Shown: piece by piece, positions 1-12,487 of the stretch
Layout of the letters: the number at the start of each line of letters is the position of its first letter
Numbering within the stretch: position 1 is the first letter of the stretch
Assembly (NCBI GenBank): GCA_024349245.1
Contig: JALDNG010000048.1
Span: 3,894,501-3,958,500, forward strand
Length of the DNA stretch: 64,000 bases
DNA from: Neodontobutis hainanensis
Lineage: Eukaryota; Chordata; Actinopteri; Gobiiformes; Odontobutidae
Reading direction: 5' to 3'
Notes under the pieces: model-generated
Told to the model about the DNA's origin: nothing
The model's input: the letters and a program-made list of their open reading frames with translations, nothing else
Databases searched by the model: none
Position numbers and translations under genes: made by a program

Positions 1-1128
1 CGACTACTTTTCACTGGACACAGACACGTGCGTTCTTGTTCATGTCTTTTAAGCACTTCTCGGCTTCTGTCCGTTCTAGGGTGTAATTATTTTCCTTTGT
101 TCTCTTTCTGTAGGTTTTGTACAGTGATGGAATACTGCGAAGGCAATGACTTGGATTTCTACTTGAAACAACATAAGCTAATGTCTGAGAAGGAGGCACG
201 GTCCATAGTCATGCAGATTGTGAATGCACTTAAATACCTGAATGAAATAAAACCACCTATCATCCATTATGACCTTAAACCAGGTAATATCATCTGGTCA
301 TACATTAGTTTACAAAATACTGCATGAGCCAAATCAAATTCTGACTTATTCTCTCTTTAGGCAATATCTTGCTGGTTGATGGTACAGCCTGTGGAGAAAT
401 CAAAATAACTGACTTTGGATTGTCAAAAATCATGGATGACGACAACTATGGTGTTGATGGGATGGACTTGACATCACAAGGAGCAGGGACATATTGGTGA
501 GAATGGATTTTCACTTTTTGACATGCATCATTACCACATATCGGCCATTGCCGACTCTGTATTCATTTTTGAAATTCGTCCAGGTACCTGCCTCCCGAGT
601 GTTTTGTGGTCGGTAAAGAGCCTCCAAAGATTTCCAATAAGGTGGACGTGTGGTCTGTGGGTGTCATCTTTTTCCAGTGTCTGTACGGAAGGAAGGTAAA
701 GAGTGGATTGCACTAGATCTGATTCACTTTAAGACTGTCTAAAAATGTTAACCACCACTGTTCTTTTTAGCCTTTTGGCCACAATCAGTCACAACAGGAC
801 ATCCTCCAGGAGAATACCATACTGAAAGCTACTGATGTACAGTTTCCTGTCAAACCTGTATCCAGTAATGAAGCTAAGGTATGCCATAACCATTTCTTCT
901 TTCACTCTTGTTGCCACCAATAGGTCTAGAAGAGTTGATGAATGCGTTTCTCCGTAGGTCTTTATAAGACGATGCTTGGCGTATAGGAAGGAGGACCGGA
1001 TCGACGTTCACCAGCTGGGCAGTGACCCCTACCTGCTCCCTCACATGCGAAGGTCCAGCTCCTCCGGAAACCTGCAACTGAGTGCTGCCGTCACTGGACC
1101 AGCAACTTCCAGTATCATCTCATACTGA
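1..1128 (+). CDS. tlk1: Tousled-like kinase 1, C-terminal exons (5' part outside window)
   Basis: This is the 3' end of a Tousled-like serine/threonine kinase, a nuclear kinase of chromatin assembly that phosphorylates ASF1. Six exons join in phase: 1-27, 114-283, 361-496, 584-695, 771-878 and 958-1128 (stop TGA 1126-1128); the first complete codon starts at base 2. All introns are GT/AG. They encode the kinase C-lobe. The catalytic loop reads IIHYDLKPGN, the HYD variant seen in TLKs, followed by the metal-binding TDFGLSK and an activation segment ending YLPPECF. The tail DPYLLPHMRRSSSSGNLQL resembles TLK1 more than TLK2, as I remember those proteins, and the neighbours gorasp2 and gad1 also point to TLK1. 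The N-terminal coiled coil and kinase N-lobe lie upstream of the window. Nothing looks broken. Confidence 0.96.
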
Positions 1129-1970
1129 CAGCCTTGTACTGAGACAGAAACTGACCAAGTTGCTCCTGTCGAAAGGGAGAACAAGCAGCCAGCAGTGGGA
1201 GGATACTAGTAAGCCTCCTCGGACCTGTGCCAGGCTTGTATTTGTTTACCGGGGCTTGATCAAAGGAAGAGGAAATTGGAAGGCGTTTAATGGACATGAA
1301 TAAATGGACCTTCTTGATGGTCTGACAAAAGCACTGAAGTTGACAATGTACCTTGAAGAATAAGTGACTGGACACTGTTCAGATATATTTCAGACGGATG
1401 AAGCCTTAAATGGCCGAAGGGAGACTTGGTGAGACTTGTCCAGTGTTTAAATGGAAAAACAGAAAAAACACGGTCTTGCCCGGTGTGCAAACGATTGAGC
1501 TGCTAGAAGTGAATTTACTGTGAGAAGACTCATCTTTATGTAGAACTACAAAGGTTTCACAATTTGATTTGGCTGTATGTTCTGTGTTCACAAACGTTAG
1601 GCTTTAATTTGAGTTACTTAGCCATGAGAATGTAATGTGTAGCATACAAGTGGCATTTAGTGACCTGTAGATCGAAGCTGCATACTTAACATTAACATTA
1701 AATGCACAATGTAACCAAATGTAGAGAAATGGCGGTGTATAAAATCCTATGCAGGAATAATTATCGCATAAATTGGAAGCTGTATATGCTGTACAGGTGA
1801 ATTTTGAAATTGCAGCAAAGTTTAAAATTGTACAAAGTTTCAACTTTCCCTTGTAAAACTAGTTTCCTGGGGGTTTTATTTTGCTGCTTTGCTCTTACTT
1901 TTTTCAAGGGCTGTGTTTCACTTTGGGTACAGATTGTCCGCTAAGAGTGAATAAAAGACGCCAGGAATCA
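1129..1970 (+). other. tlk1: tlk1 3' UTR
   Basis: The stretch after the tlk1 stop has no conserved reading frame, and it runs to a canonical AATAAA at 1950-1955 followed by a T/G-rich stretch. Cleavage is expected near 1970. The short frames in it are chance. Confidence 0.75.
1950..1955 (+). promoter_or_regulatory. tlk1: Poly(A) signal of tlk1
   Basis: Exact AATAAA 822 bases after the tlk1 stop, with T/G-rich sequence downstream. It is the first good signal after the stop codon. Confidence 0.7.
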
Positions 1971-2061
1971 CCTAGTGCTTGTTAATGTACTTGTTTATTT
2001 AATACTACCACGTGTTACAGCATTGTTTGACTTTGACTTAATAATACTGACACTTTGTGGC

Positions 2062-2067
2062 TTTATT
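2062..2067 (-). promoter_or_regulatory. gorasp2: Poly(A) signal of gorasp2
   Basis: TTTATT on the + strand (AATAAA on -), about 390 bases after the gorasp2 stop. A second copy at 1994-1999 could serve as a distal site. The 3' UTR would then be roughly 2040-2454. Confidence 0.5.
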
Positions 2068-2454
2068 TGGTATTGCAAAACTAAGGATACATAGGACATA
2101 GAAATACTTTTACCGACTGGTTAAAAAAATCAGACATGGAGAATAAAGTTGAAATCACAATACATTCAATATTTTTTGGTATAAAACAATTCAATGCAAA
2201 CAAACCTGCCTTAAGAAAATACTTGAAGGATGCATTTAATTTTCTTAATGCATACATAGACTTAAAACAAAACAATGTAACTTGAGACAAAATCTATCAA
2301 TGTGGGTTTGCAGCTGTTCAGTTGGCATCCTTAGAAGAGTGCATTTCCTTCAAAGTTCCATCATGTCGCTTCAAAGACATGCTTTGACATTCAAGCCTAA
2401 GTCAAAATGGCTAAATTGTGGTGTTAATAACCAACTAGAGCAATGTGCTTTGTA

Positions 2455-5376
2455 CTAAGAGGGGTCCATAGACATTGTAATATTTGAGTCCAAAGTGATA
2501 ACTGCGGCTGGGGTCACTGAACATGTCATTTCGATAACAGAAGAGGGAGACTTGGTATCAGGTGAGACATGGGGAACAGGGTTACAGTTGACACCAGGCA
2601 TCACACTGGGCAGGACCAGAGGAGGAAGACCTGTAGAAGAGGCACACAAGGGTATTGTTGAGACCTTCAAATACTCCTTTACTACAAACTACAAAATGAA
2701 AAGAAACCTGCCTGCTTGTGGAAATCCAACTCCAGCTATAACTTGTCCTCGGTCTGGGAAAGTGTTTTTTAGATTTGACAAATGAGAAAAGAGCTGATGA
2801 CTTGCAGGTAAAGGAATGAAGCCTTTGCAAGAAACATTACAATTATTAAGTCTGCCTTTGTGTCACACCTATGAGAAAACAGGTCACTGCTAACCTGGTG
2901 ATGTGGGGGCAGGACTGAGCAAGGAGGGGACTGGGTTTGGTAGTGAGACTGTAGACAAAAAAAACATTAATACATGTGTTGATCTGAGAAGGAATTTTAA
3001 AAAAGCCACAGATACCTGTCTTTAAAAGACTAAGAGATGGTGGCGGATTAGCGCTGACAGAAACACCAGTGAGGTGCTGCTCTAAACCAGTGGATGAAGT
3101 CACAGCGACCGGGACTGTAGATGTGACTGCTGAAAGATGAATCTTGAAAAAAGACCACAGACTTTCTTCAAATAGGACAATTCATTAAAACAGAATTTGT
3201 TAATGTTACCAATACCTCTGTGAAGCCATTTTTGGGCAGTTGAAATGTTTCACTCTGTGTAGGAATACTGCCGTTCTTGCTCCCCACTAATGGAAGTGTA
3301 GGTATTCTGTGCAAGTAACCATAGCCAATACCACACCCAAGACTAGACAGGGCAAACACAATGAGTGAGAAGACAAAATTACACCAGTAGCTATGAAAAA
3401 AATAGATAACTAGATTCTACCAACACTCAACCTACTGAATTAAAACTATCCTGTAGCATTAAATATGACTGTGACTTATAGTATAGTATTTTGTAATTTT
3501 TGTGAAGAAACAGAAGTAGTAATGCAGCAAAGGCCGAGGTTGATTTATGGTTTGTTCAGATTATGTGCTGAATAGGCCATTAAGTGTTCAGGGACCGACA
3601 TTATTTTATGACAATATTATCATATAAATTCAGGGCTATTAACTGACAGCAGCCCGTGGGATCCTTACCTGCCCTCTCCGCCCCAGTCACAGTTGGGCGT
3701 GATGACCACCTCCCGGCAGTTGTCTGTGTCAGTGTTGTAAACATAGAGCTTCAGCTTCTTCCCTTCGTAGTTTTTGATGAGAGAAAACAGGTCCTCACAC
3801 TGTATTAGAAGGGGACACTCTAAATCTGAATCTCCTCCAATGTTACATTTGTCCACGTTACTGTTAATCTGCAGGGCACTTACATCAATCAAAGATGTGT
3901 CTGCACCTATAATGTAGTCGGTGTAAGCTCTCAAACCAGCCAGAGCCCCTGGAGAGTATGGCAGTACTTCCTGGACAGAAATTAATCGCAAAACTAAGCA
4001 AGTATCTCAAATAAAATGTGTGAAAATCCTTAACCCTTACACACACTTACCAGGACATGCCAAACACGTTCATTAACTCCCTCAAAGCTGCAGAAGCGGA
4101 TGCTGGCTCCCAGCAGCCCCGAGCCGTCCCACGTTGTACTTGGTGTGACTGTTGTCTCTCTAAACGAAAGTGTCTTACTGCTGTACAGCAGCATCTTAAC
4201 AGGTCTCTCCAAGTTGGCCTTCAGCACCTCTTTCAGAGTGTCATTATCCTTATTCTGGCACAAAGAGACCATCCACATGAGTAGTTATGGTAGATATACC
4301 AAGAGTTATTAGAGCAAAGCAGGAAAAAGAATTGCATAAAGAATGTGTTACCAGTCTGGTGTCACAAACGGAGATAATAAAATCAAAGAATGGCTCTAGT
4401 CCTGCTTTACGTCCAGGGGAGTTCTCTTGCACCTATAAAATACAGTTGGTAATAAGAGTTTGGTGTTTTTTAGTTGTCTGATTGAACTTTACATAAATGG
4501 GTATACGCTGACACTTGTATATAATGAGACAGTAGCATCCTGCAAATATGAAAGTATCAGTATGGAGAATGATACTACAAGGACAAGTTGTGATCAATAG
4601 CTGTTGTATGGTAGCCTATAGGACAAATACACATGGTCTAGTTAGTAGTGCTCACTAAAGTCAAGGGCTGACAGGATAGTAATGGTTATGTTTCTAAACA
4701 AGAGTGACATGTAGATTTCAAAATCAATGCAGAAGGCTGTCAGAATGGAAAAATACAGCTAAAACAAACAGGTTTGTAAAAGGTCAAACGTGACAGAACA
4801 TGCAGCTTGAATAACATATAAATCACTCAGAAGAAAGCTCCTAGCCCTTACAATGAGGTACACCAATTGTCAGTGGGCACACCGGTTATTCTAGTTTGAT
4901 GCAAACAAAAATGTCTGTTAACTGACATTCAGGGCAGGCTGTTTTACTGTAACTACTTTTGTAGGCCTTAATCAGAACACTATATGTAGTCTACAAGAGA
5001 TGGCCCATTACAAAGAAAGTTCAGCAGGATACATTTTTTTTCAGTACGCATACCTGAAGCCTAAATCATAAACTCAGGTGTTCAATGATTTGAGTCTTGC
5101 CAGAAAAAGAGAAACCAGGGAGCAAGTTGAAGCCTATTATTTATTGAGAGCCATCTCCTGTGTCTCTTCAATCTGTAATTGATCAAATAATGAGTTGCCA
5201 GTAAGTTCGCGGTAGCTACTCAATATAGACACTAGCTGGCAGTGCGTTTCCTCGACAGCGCTGCGGTTCTTGGGACGCTGCCATGGACCCGGACATTAAA
5301 AAAAAGCTCTTACTCTGAGGACGTGGTATCCTTCCGTCTCACCGCTGGGTAACTCCACGCTCTGAGAGCTCCCCAT
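2455..5376 (-). CDS. gorasp2: Golgi reassembly-stacking protein 2 (GRASP55), complete
   Basis: Peripheral Golgi membrane protein that tethers cisternae and links the Golgi ribbon. Eight coding exons on the - strand, in transcript order: 5376-5314, 4432-4352, 4254-4051, 3970-3884, 3799-3669, 3342-3216, 3142-3016, 2630-2455 (stop TAG 2457-2455). They total 996 bases, 331 residues, with phases agreeing throughout. The protein starts MGSSQSVELPSG, so the myristoylated Gly2 is kept. The two PDZ-like GRASP repeats follow (RVQENSPGRKAGLEPFFDFI, then EVLPYSPGALAGLRAYTDYI), ending in GEGSLGCGIGYGYLHRIP. The Ser/Pro-rich C-terminal part is only about 120 residues, so the protein is clearly shorter than mammalian GRASP55 (about 450). 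The start was chosen for the N-terminal glycine motif and because it splices in phase to the RVQENSPG exon. Confidence 0.96.
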
Positions 5377-5530
5377 GTCTCCCGAGATGTGTGGGGTGTC
5401 CTGGGGGAGTTTGGGAGTCTGCCGCGGTGTTCAGCCTGAACAGGAGGCTCTCCGCTCGGTCATGTCGGTGCAGAAGGCGCTGCTGCGGTTCCTGGTTCTC
5501 TAACACTTCCGCTGTTACACTGCGTTATAG
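5377..5530 (-). promoter_or_regulatory. gorasp2: Probable gorasp2 promoter and 5' UTR
   Basis: GC- and CpG-richer than its surroundings, directly upstream of the gorasp2 start. It holds an ETS-type core, CGGAAGT on the - strand (5505-5511), about 130 bases before the ATG, as is common in TATA-less housekeeping promoters. No TATA box was seen. The transcription start cannot be fixed from sequence alone. Confidence 0.35.
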
Positions 5531-5702
5531 GTTACTCCATTAAAGTAGACCTGGGCTGTGTACATAGCTGTAATATTATTCATTCTGTACTTTAGACGAA
5601 CATACTTTTGAGCTTCTAAATAAGGGGTCTTCAACTAAAATTGGTTGAGGTCCGCTTAGTTAACTTTTCTGTAAATTTGAAATAAAAGGATGTGTTTATA
5701 CA

Positions 5703-5880
5703 TTTATTCATTCATTCATTTTCTACCGCTTAGTTCCGTTAGGGGTCGCGTGTGACTAGAGCCTATCCCAGCAGCTTTGGGCCTGAGGTGGGGTACACCC
5801 GGGACAGACAGTGACAGACAACCAGTCATTCTCACAGCTATTCACTTTAGAGTTGCCAAGATGCATGCATCTCTTTGGAC
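5703..5880. repeat. Fragment of a common fish interspersed repeat
   Basis: The block begins with a short ATTC/TTCATT run, then a stretch containing TTTTCTACCGCTTAG, GGGGTCGCG, AGCCTATCCCAGC and GGGTACACCC, and ends with GTTGCCAAGATGCATG. This order of words is familiar from a very common teleost repeat. Two fragments that look like its other end lie at 40963-41079 and 44255-44395. It is diverged, has no clear ends and encodes nothing. Confidence 0.55.
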
Positions 5881-8800
5881 GTGTTTAAATATACTTTTAT
5901 ATAATTAAAGTCTCATTTATTCCACACAGCCTTGAACAATGTGGAGGTGAGTGAAGGTAACCCACTGTCCTCTGCATTTTTTCCCCTTTTTTACATGATG
6001 GAGGGATGTTTCTGAGTGTTTAGCTAGACACAGCTCACAGAAGAAAAGACAAATTTCTCAAAAGGTTCAGGTTCATGGCCTGATTAAAAAAACACACACA
6101 CAATAAAAGTGGACTTGACAGAAAGGATGAGGCTCAGGACCAGGTTGTGTGTGAACATTAGCCTGAAATTCTGCATATTGTGTATTTATGTTGTATTTTA
6201 AGTTTGAAGCACCTTGAGTGGTGTCTGTGAAAGGTGCTTATAAATACAGTTTATAAACTTATGTTATGCCTTTAATACTCCTTTATAAATGTGTGAGAAG
6301 ATTTTAAATAAAAAAAAAACATTAGTTCAGGCAAAAACATATTTGTTAAACAAATGACAAAGGTGCAGTCATAATTCATCTATTGTCATTCCTTTGAGGA
6401 CAACAGCACAAGGAAAATGCACTGAACAATAAACAATAAAATCAGAATACAAAGATTGATTTCCTGTGTTTTCACAATATGGCGTAATTAAAATTCTTAT
6501 GATTAGTTCTGTAATTTAGGATTCCCACAGAAATTGGCCCTGAACATAACGCAGACGTATGTATTTGTCACTCATCTCTAAACCCTCCTTTCACACATTT
6601 TATGTTTTTAATCACACAAATGAACCGATGCTGTAAAAGTTTAAATGAACGCGAATGGAGTGAAGTAAGTTAATTAAACTCACGCTTTTACTGGATTTAT
6701 TTTGTGATTATCAAAGCAGCCTGTTTCAGCTTTGACACCAGTTTAGGAGCTGTATTTTTCTGAAAAAGATGTTGAATCTGCTGCAGCTGCTGATGTGTCC
6801 GTAACCATAGTAACCATATAGCTGTCCTAGGAGTGCCGGCTCAAAAATATATTTACCACAGTGCGCTTGTAATTATAGAAAATGTCTTTTGGTCCGGAAC
6901 AAAGCCTCTCGAGGTCCGGATCTGAACCAGGGTCTGGCTGTTGGAGACCTCTGAACTGCCTACAGCCTGTTGGATTCTGGGTTCACAGAAGAAAGCTTTT
7001 CATCAAGATTATTTTTGTTTTGTTTCCACGTGTTACAACATGTCAGGTATTTATTCCCATAGAAAAACGTTTTCTGATATTGTTTTGTATTGTATTTTCC
7101 AGAATAGTAATAGAGGTGACAGTCAGATATTTTCTGCATTTATCTTGCATAAACCAGCTCTTGATTTCAGCAATTCATCAGTCATCTCTCCACCTTTAGT
7201 GTTCCAACTCACCCAGGATGTGAGCTCAGATGTAACAAGGAAAAGAGAGACAGGTGGGTCCTTTTTGTAATCATATATCTGTATATCAAAGTTTGTCTGT
7301 AATATCTATAACCTCTAAGTAAAAGATTTAAAACAAAAAAACATTACTTTTATCCCCTGTTTTATGAACCTGGAAATGAAAGAAATGAAAGCCAAAATAA
7401 AACTCAGAAATAAACCAGGACTAAATGTAGACATTTTAAGGAATTTGTCTCCACTTATATTTTCTTGTCCAAATATAACACATGCCAAATATAAGTAGAA
7501 AATGGCAAAGGTCACACACACACCAAACAGGGGCAATGTGTGCAATCTGTTTTAGAGATAATTTACTTTTTATTTATAGCCCTTTTTAATGTGACAATAA
7601 TACATACCATGAACACACAGATGAGACTAACCTGAAAATGATGTGTTGTCTATTAAAGGAAAAAACATTTACCAACAATGTTTATTGTCCATTGAAATTT
7701 GGCTGCAGCATTCATCTGTCCTTCTGCGTAGTCTCTAAATTATGTGCCTTGCTGAATGCACAGTCGTTTTTAGTTCACACAATTAGGTGTTTTTTTGCAA
7801 TAGCGTTATAGTATTTGTGGAAAGCTGCACCTTTTCAAAAGTCCGTACCTTTAAGCATTATCCTTATCCAAACAATGATCAACCAGTGCCTTAGCCTCAC
7901 TATTGTCTCCTCATTTAAATCCTATTAGCTGCTTTTTAATCAATCCCACATTTACAACAGAGCACAAGCAATAGATGAGAGAATAAAAGTATCTTTGATT
8001 ACGCCTCGATATGCTACCAATATCATCAGTGCAATGGCAGTATAGAGTAAATTTATGTATGAAATGGACTGTCACTCTAATGCAGAGGGCCTTATCAAAT
8101 CATTTGAATTAAACTAGCTCTAGCTTGTTTTCAGCATTACTTAACCTATCACTGTCAGCGTATACCAGAGCTACTGTAGCTTTTGTATGGCATCATTATT
8201 TAAGCTCTTAAAAACCAAAGTGGACCAAAGAGGAGACAGCTAATAGTGTGGGGTTGATTATGGCACAAGAACATACTGACAGTGGACACTGATAGTATAT
8301 TTAAAGACAAGGTGTGTGGTTTGGAAGGCATCAAGTGGCAAAATTGCAGATTGCAATTTCACATCCCATGGTAACCCTGCAGGGCCATTCAGTGGTCTTG
8401 GAACAAAGCCAGGGGTAATAAGTCAGATGGTGAGTGTGCGTAAAAAAAATAGAAACAAAAGTATTTTTTTCAAAAAAGACAATCGTAAAAAGTGTTATTT
8501 TGAGTGAATTACACATCAAGAAAAACATAAATAACATTTTACACAATGCATTCTTACATTGTGTATTTGTCCTGGTCTTATACCTTTATTTTTTGTTTGA
8601 ATATTCATTTGCCTTGTTAAACATTGTCATGACATTATTAGCACTCGAGTTATGCTTTGTTCCATTGATGAAGTCAAGCAGAGAGAATCATAAAAATGAA
8701 TCAAGGTCGATAGGTTGGTTCACTCAGGTTTATGTCCAGATCTGGGGTCAGACACAAGCATGCAGAATCTGACCATGAATACAAAACAACAAGTCCTTAT

Positions 8801-11800
8801 ATACCTTCTAGCAAATAATAGAGAGGGGTCCTTGTCCCAGAAAACCATAATCCTATTAGAGAGAGGCATCTCAATAGGTTTATAATCTCTCCCGTACAGT
8901 GTCTTGGAGCCTTGTGTCTTGTTGTTTTATACATTGACTCCTAATGATTCACAGAAGACTCATACAAGAGAAGAGCCTATGAAACAAGATTAAATAGCTA
9001 ATTACTCACAGTTTGAGAGAAATGAATGAGCCATACATTGACCTAATCATTCTCACAAGACTACTACACAAAAGAATAGCCCATGTAATAAAATAAACAT
9101 CTGATCATGCATTTTCAAATAACAAAAAAATTTATAATATCAATCACCTACTCAATCAAAAAAATAAAAGCTGTGCTTTAAAATAATTCAATGATTTATG
9201 GCTAACCTATTATAAACTTGTTTTAAGTGTTTCATGTCAACAATCCATCTCGCCATCTTAAGCTTATCTGAGCCAGGTCACAGAGACTCCCAGACTTCTT
9301 TCTCCCCAGACACTTCCTGTGGCTCTTGGGAGAGAATACCAGTCCATCCCAGGCCAGCCGAATGACATAGTCCCTCCAGTGTGTCTGTCACTATCTTGGT
9401 TTTAGATGCACAGTTTATTGCTATACATTTTACTAAGTTATAATTGAAAGAAGGTTCTCACTCACAGATTTGCCACTAATAAGACGGTAATGGTGGTTTG
9501 CAAAAGTTCTGCCCATGATTTAAACTCTTATTATTACGGGAACAGCTCAAGTGTTATATTACACATACATAATATACATACAGGATGGTAATATGTCTGA
9601 TATTTTTGGCAGTATAATTCCTGCTTGACTTGTTTATTGATTGGAGTGCCATCAAGATACTTATCTGAGACTTGAATCATTTCATGTGCCAACAAATCTT
9701 TATATCATGTTATTTATGGTCGGGGGTTATATGCTTTATGTGGTGACTCTTGCTCCTTTAGGCAGCAGATAAATAAACTGTGTATTTCAGCAGAAGCTTG
9801 CTGATGCTTTCAAAGTCGGCTATCATCGTTCCTTTTCGCCCAGTTGTGGAAATAAGCATTTCGAGATTTATGCGTGCGCTTTCCTTCAAGGAATTTACAA
9901 CTAAAGCTGCCAAGAAATGCTCTACACGTTGTTTGGGCTGTTGTAGGTGCACGCACAAAGCATGAGGGAAGAAAGCAAAGAATAACAAAGAAGAAACTGT
10001 AAATGAAAATGTCAGCCTTGCAGTGAAGGTTGATAGTTGAAAAAGTGCTCATTTACAAAGCAGGTAATTATGTGGTGTTTGTGATGGATGAAATAGTATT
10101 AAATAACTATTCCTGACAGGACAGGCAGTTCAAAGAGTGCAGTTTTACAAGGGCCTGTGAAGTGTGAGAATGAATGCATTGTAGTAGCTTACTCAAGACT
10201 TGTCTTTAAAACTATTCTTAAAAAGCCAAATGAGGTCTATTTCTACTCAGTTTTGTGTCAGCCTTGGATATTAAAGATGGCGAGTATAGTTTTAAATTGG
10301 TATCTAGTGCTAAGGTGCCATGTGCCTTTTGGGGGGATCAATTAGCAACACTGTTTGCAATACCATACCTCAAACCTGTCCTTACTTGAGCCTGTGAGCA
10401 CATACAGTAGCCCTGAAATGACAATGATTTCTTATTTATTTTTTGTATTTTTTTTAATTTAAACAATAAGTTAATATATTAATGTTTTGACCCCTGTGTT
10501 ATATTTTGTTCAGCTGTATAGTACAAAATGACACAACACACTACTGCTCAAAATGCTAAAGTTACTAATTAGCCTACTTGATAACGGTGTGGTAGCTAGC
10601 TAGTGAGAAGCTAGTTTTCCAATAGCTTTTTCAGTTTATTTAATTCTTTCCTGAGCAAGTGCGTGATGTAAAAAAAAAAAAAAGAAACCACAGAACAGAA
10701 GACTTCTTGAGATAGTCCATTGACTCCTCTTCAATTAAAGCAGTAATGCGCTTAAGGTTGTTTTCCTCATTTAGCATGCATGATAGCAATCATCACACAG
10801 ACACTCGGTACACTACTGTGTAATTGCTCCTGGGCTCGTACTAATTCATTTAGAAAATGTCCAGCCAACACATTAGCTGTCCGCCTTTCAACTTTAACAA
10901 GCGCCACATTATTGGTTTACACACCGCAGCCATGCAGATGCACACGTTACAGTTATTAGTCTATTAATCTTATGCTTAAATTTTTACTTTGTGGCTAGAT
11001 TAGTCAAGCTTTGGACATGCGGTCAATAAGAGGAGGCTATTTAGATAATTGTAACCCGCTATAATTACTTTAGCAGTTAGAGGTGGTACAATTGATTATT
11101 TTATCAAGGTTTAAATGCCACATAGGCTGCAAATGGGATTAGAAAAAACACTGCTTTTTCACTTGAAACATAATGCAGAACTCTAGATTACTTAAAATAC
11201 CGTGTGAAGAAATGGGGGAAGGGCTGGCAGGAAGCCGGCAGTCAATATCATCATCATCATTTCATTAGACTCACCATGCACAATGGGAACGTCAGTATCT
11301 ATCAGGGAGCTAATGTGGCAGTGATTCCCATGGGTGGGGGAGAAGGGGGGCGCACTGACAGAATTCATCAATGGAGGCCTATATAAGGGAAGAAGTATCA
11401 CAGAATCACAGATGAGCTTGAAGGAAAAGTTTGGGAACCAAAAAGAGCATTTGAAAATAGCATTTGTTAATTAAAATCTTTTGTGGGTTTGTATTTGTGT
11501 GTTTGAAAAAAAAACATAAATGTCCTTGCTTTGTATCCTCACAACACTGTGACCTTAAACCGGAGGCTACTCGTGTAATTGGCTCTGATTGTGATACTGA
11601 TGGACAATTAAAGTGATGAACCTCTTGAAATGCTGCTGAATATTGATTTAGCTGCATGTTAGTGAGTCAGGTTCAAGTTGGAAAGCAGTTTCCTTCTTTA
11701 CATTTCAATCTTCATTAGGTTACTGGTGCAACATTATACATATAGTATACACTGTAGACTGATTGATGAAGGTAGAAAATGGTGGTAGGTTGACAATGTG

Positions 11801-12487
11801 ACTTACTTTAAGAGGTCATTTAGTCACACATTCAGACCTACTAGACTGTGACGCACCATAAGAGTTAAAGGCCTGTTTTCATTTGCATTTCATCACCGGG
11901 AGAACACCTGCTTCTAAATTAGCCATGTCATTATGTTTTGGCACATTTAACCTTCCCGATGCAGTGCTTAGTGCAGGAAACAAAAAAGATCATTCTTGAA
12001 GCTTATTATATATACTGGTCCATTATTATTGTGGTTCTTCCTTTAATTCTCTGTTCCCTGTAACTTTACAAAGCAGCAGTGACACCAGGTCTATAATGAT
12101 TGCTGCACTGAACCATGAAACAAAGAACAGGGCTGGCTGGTGGAGGATGGGAGAGAGACTGAGCCGCATGCTCCTCGACGGCTGTGTCGAAATAAAAGGC
12201 AGCCAGGCAGAGCCTTGAAATAGGCTCCCTGGGAAAAAATGTTAAGAGAGCACAGTCTAATGCATTTTATGATAAATACCTTCAAAGTGTGAGTAATGAC
12301 GGGAGTGAAGGAATTGGCATTTGAGGTGGGCTTGTGAAATCTCAGCTGTGAGATGATCAGCCAATAAAAAGTCCCACTGGAGTGATTAATCTGACCCACA
12401 GCTAATGATAGCCAGGTACAACACTAAAAGGTACGAGAGAAAAGAAAGATTAGAGATGAAAAACGACAATGGTCGGCCATAAATTGA
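5881..12487. other. Intergenic region between gorasp2 and gad1
   Basis: AT-rich DNA with no gene I can support. It holds an exon-like island at 7171-7253, a LINE-associated repeat fragment near 9285-9392, short A and T runs (for example near 10671), and moderately complex non-coding stretches around 11200-11400 and 12100-12420 that could be regulatory. The reading frames here are short and have no recognisable family. Confidence 0.5.
9285..9392. repeat. Degenerate dispersed repeat, probably LINE-associated
   Basis: The run containing CAGACTTCTTTCTCCCCAGA, CATCCCAGGCCAGCCGAATG and CATAGTCCCTCCAGTGTGTC resembles a dispersed fish repeat that I associate with non-LTR retrotransposons. Only about 100 bases can be recognised. 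Family and ends are uncertain. Confidence 0.35.

Noticed and set aside
8781..8928. Inverted repeat ACAAAACAACAAG ... CTTGTTGTTTT as a possible MITE
   Set aside because: The arms are only about 11 bases and A/T-rich, with no target duplication or known family.
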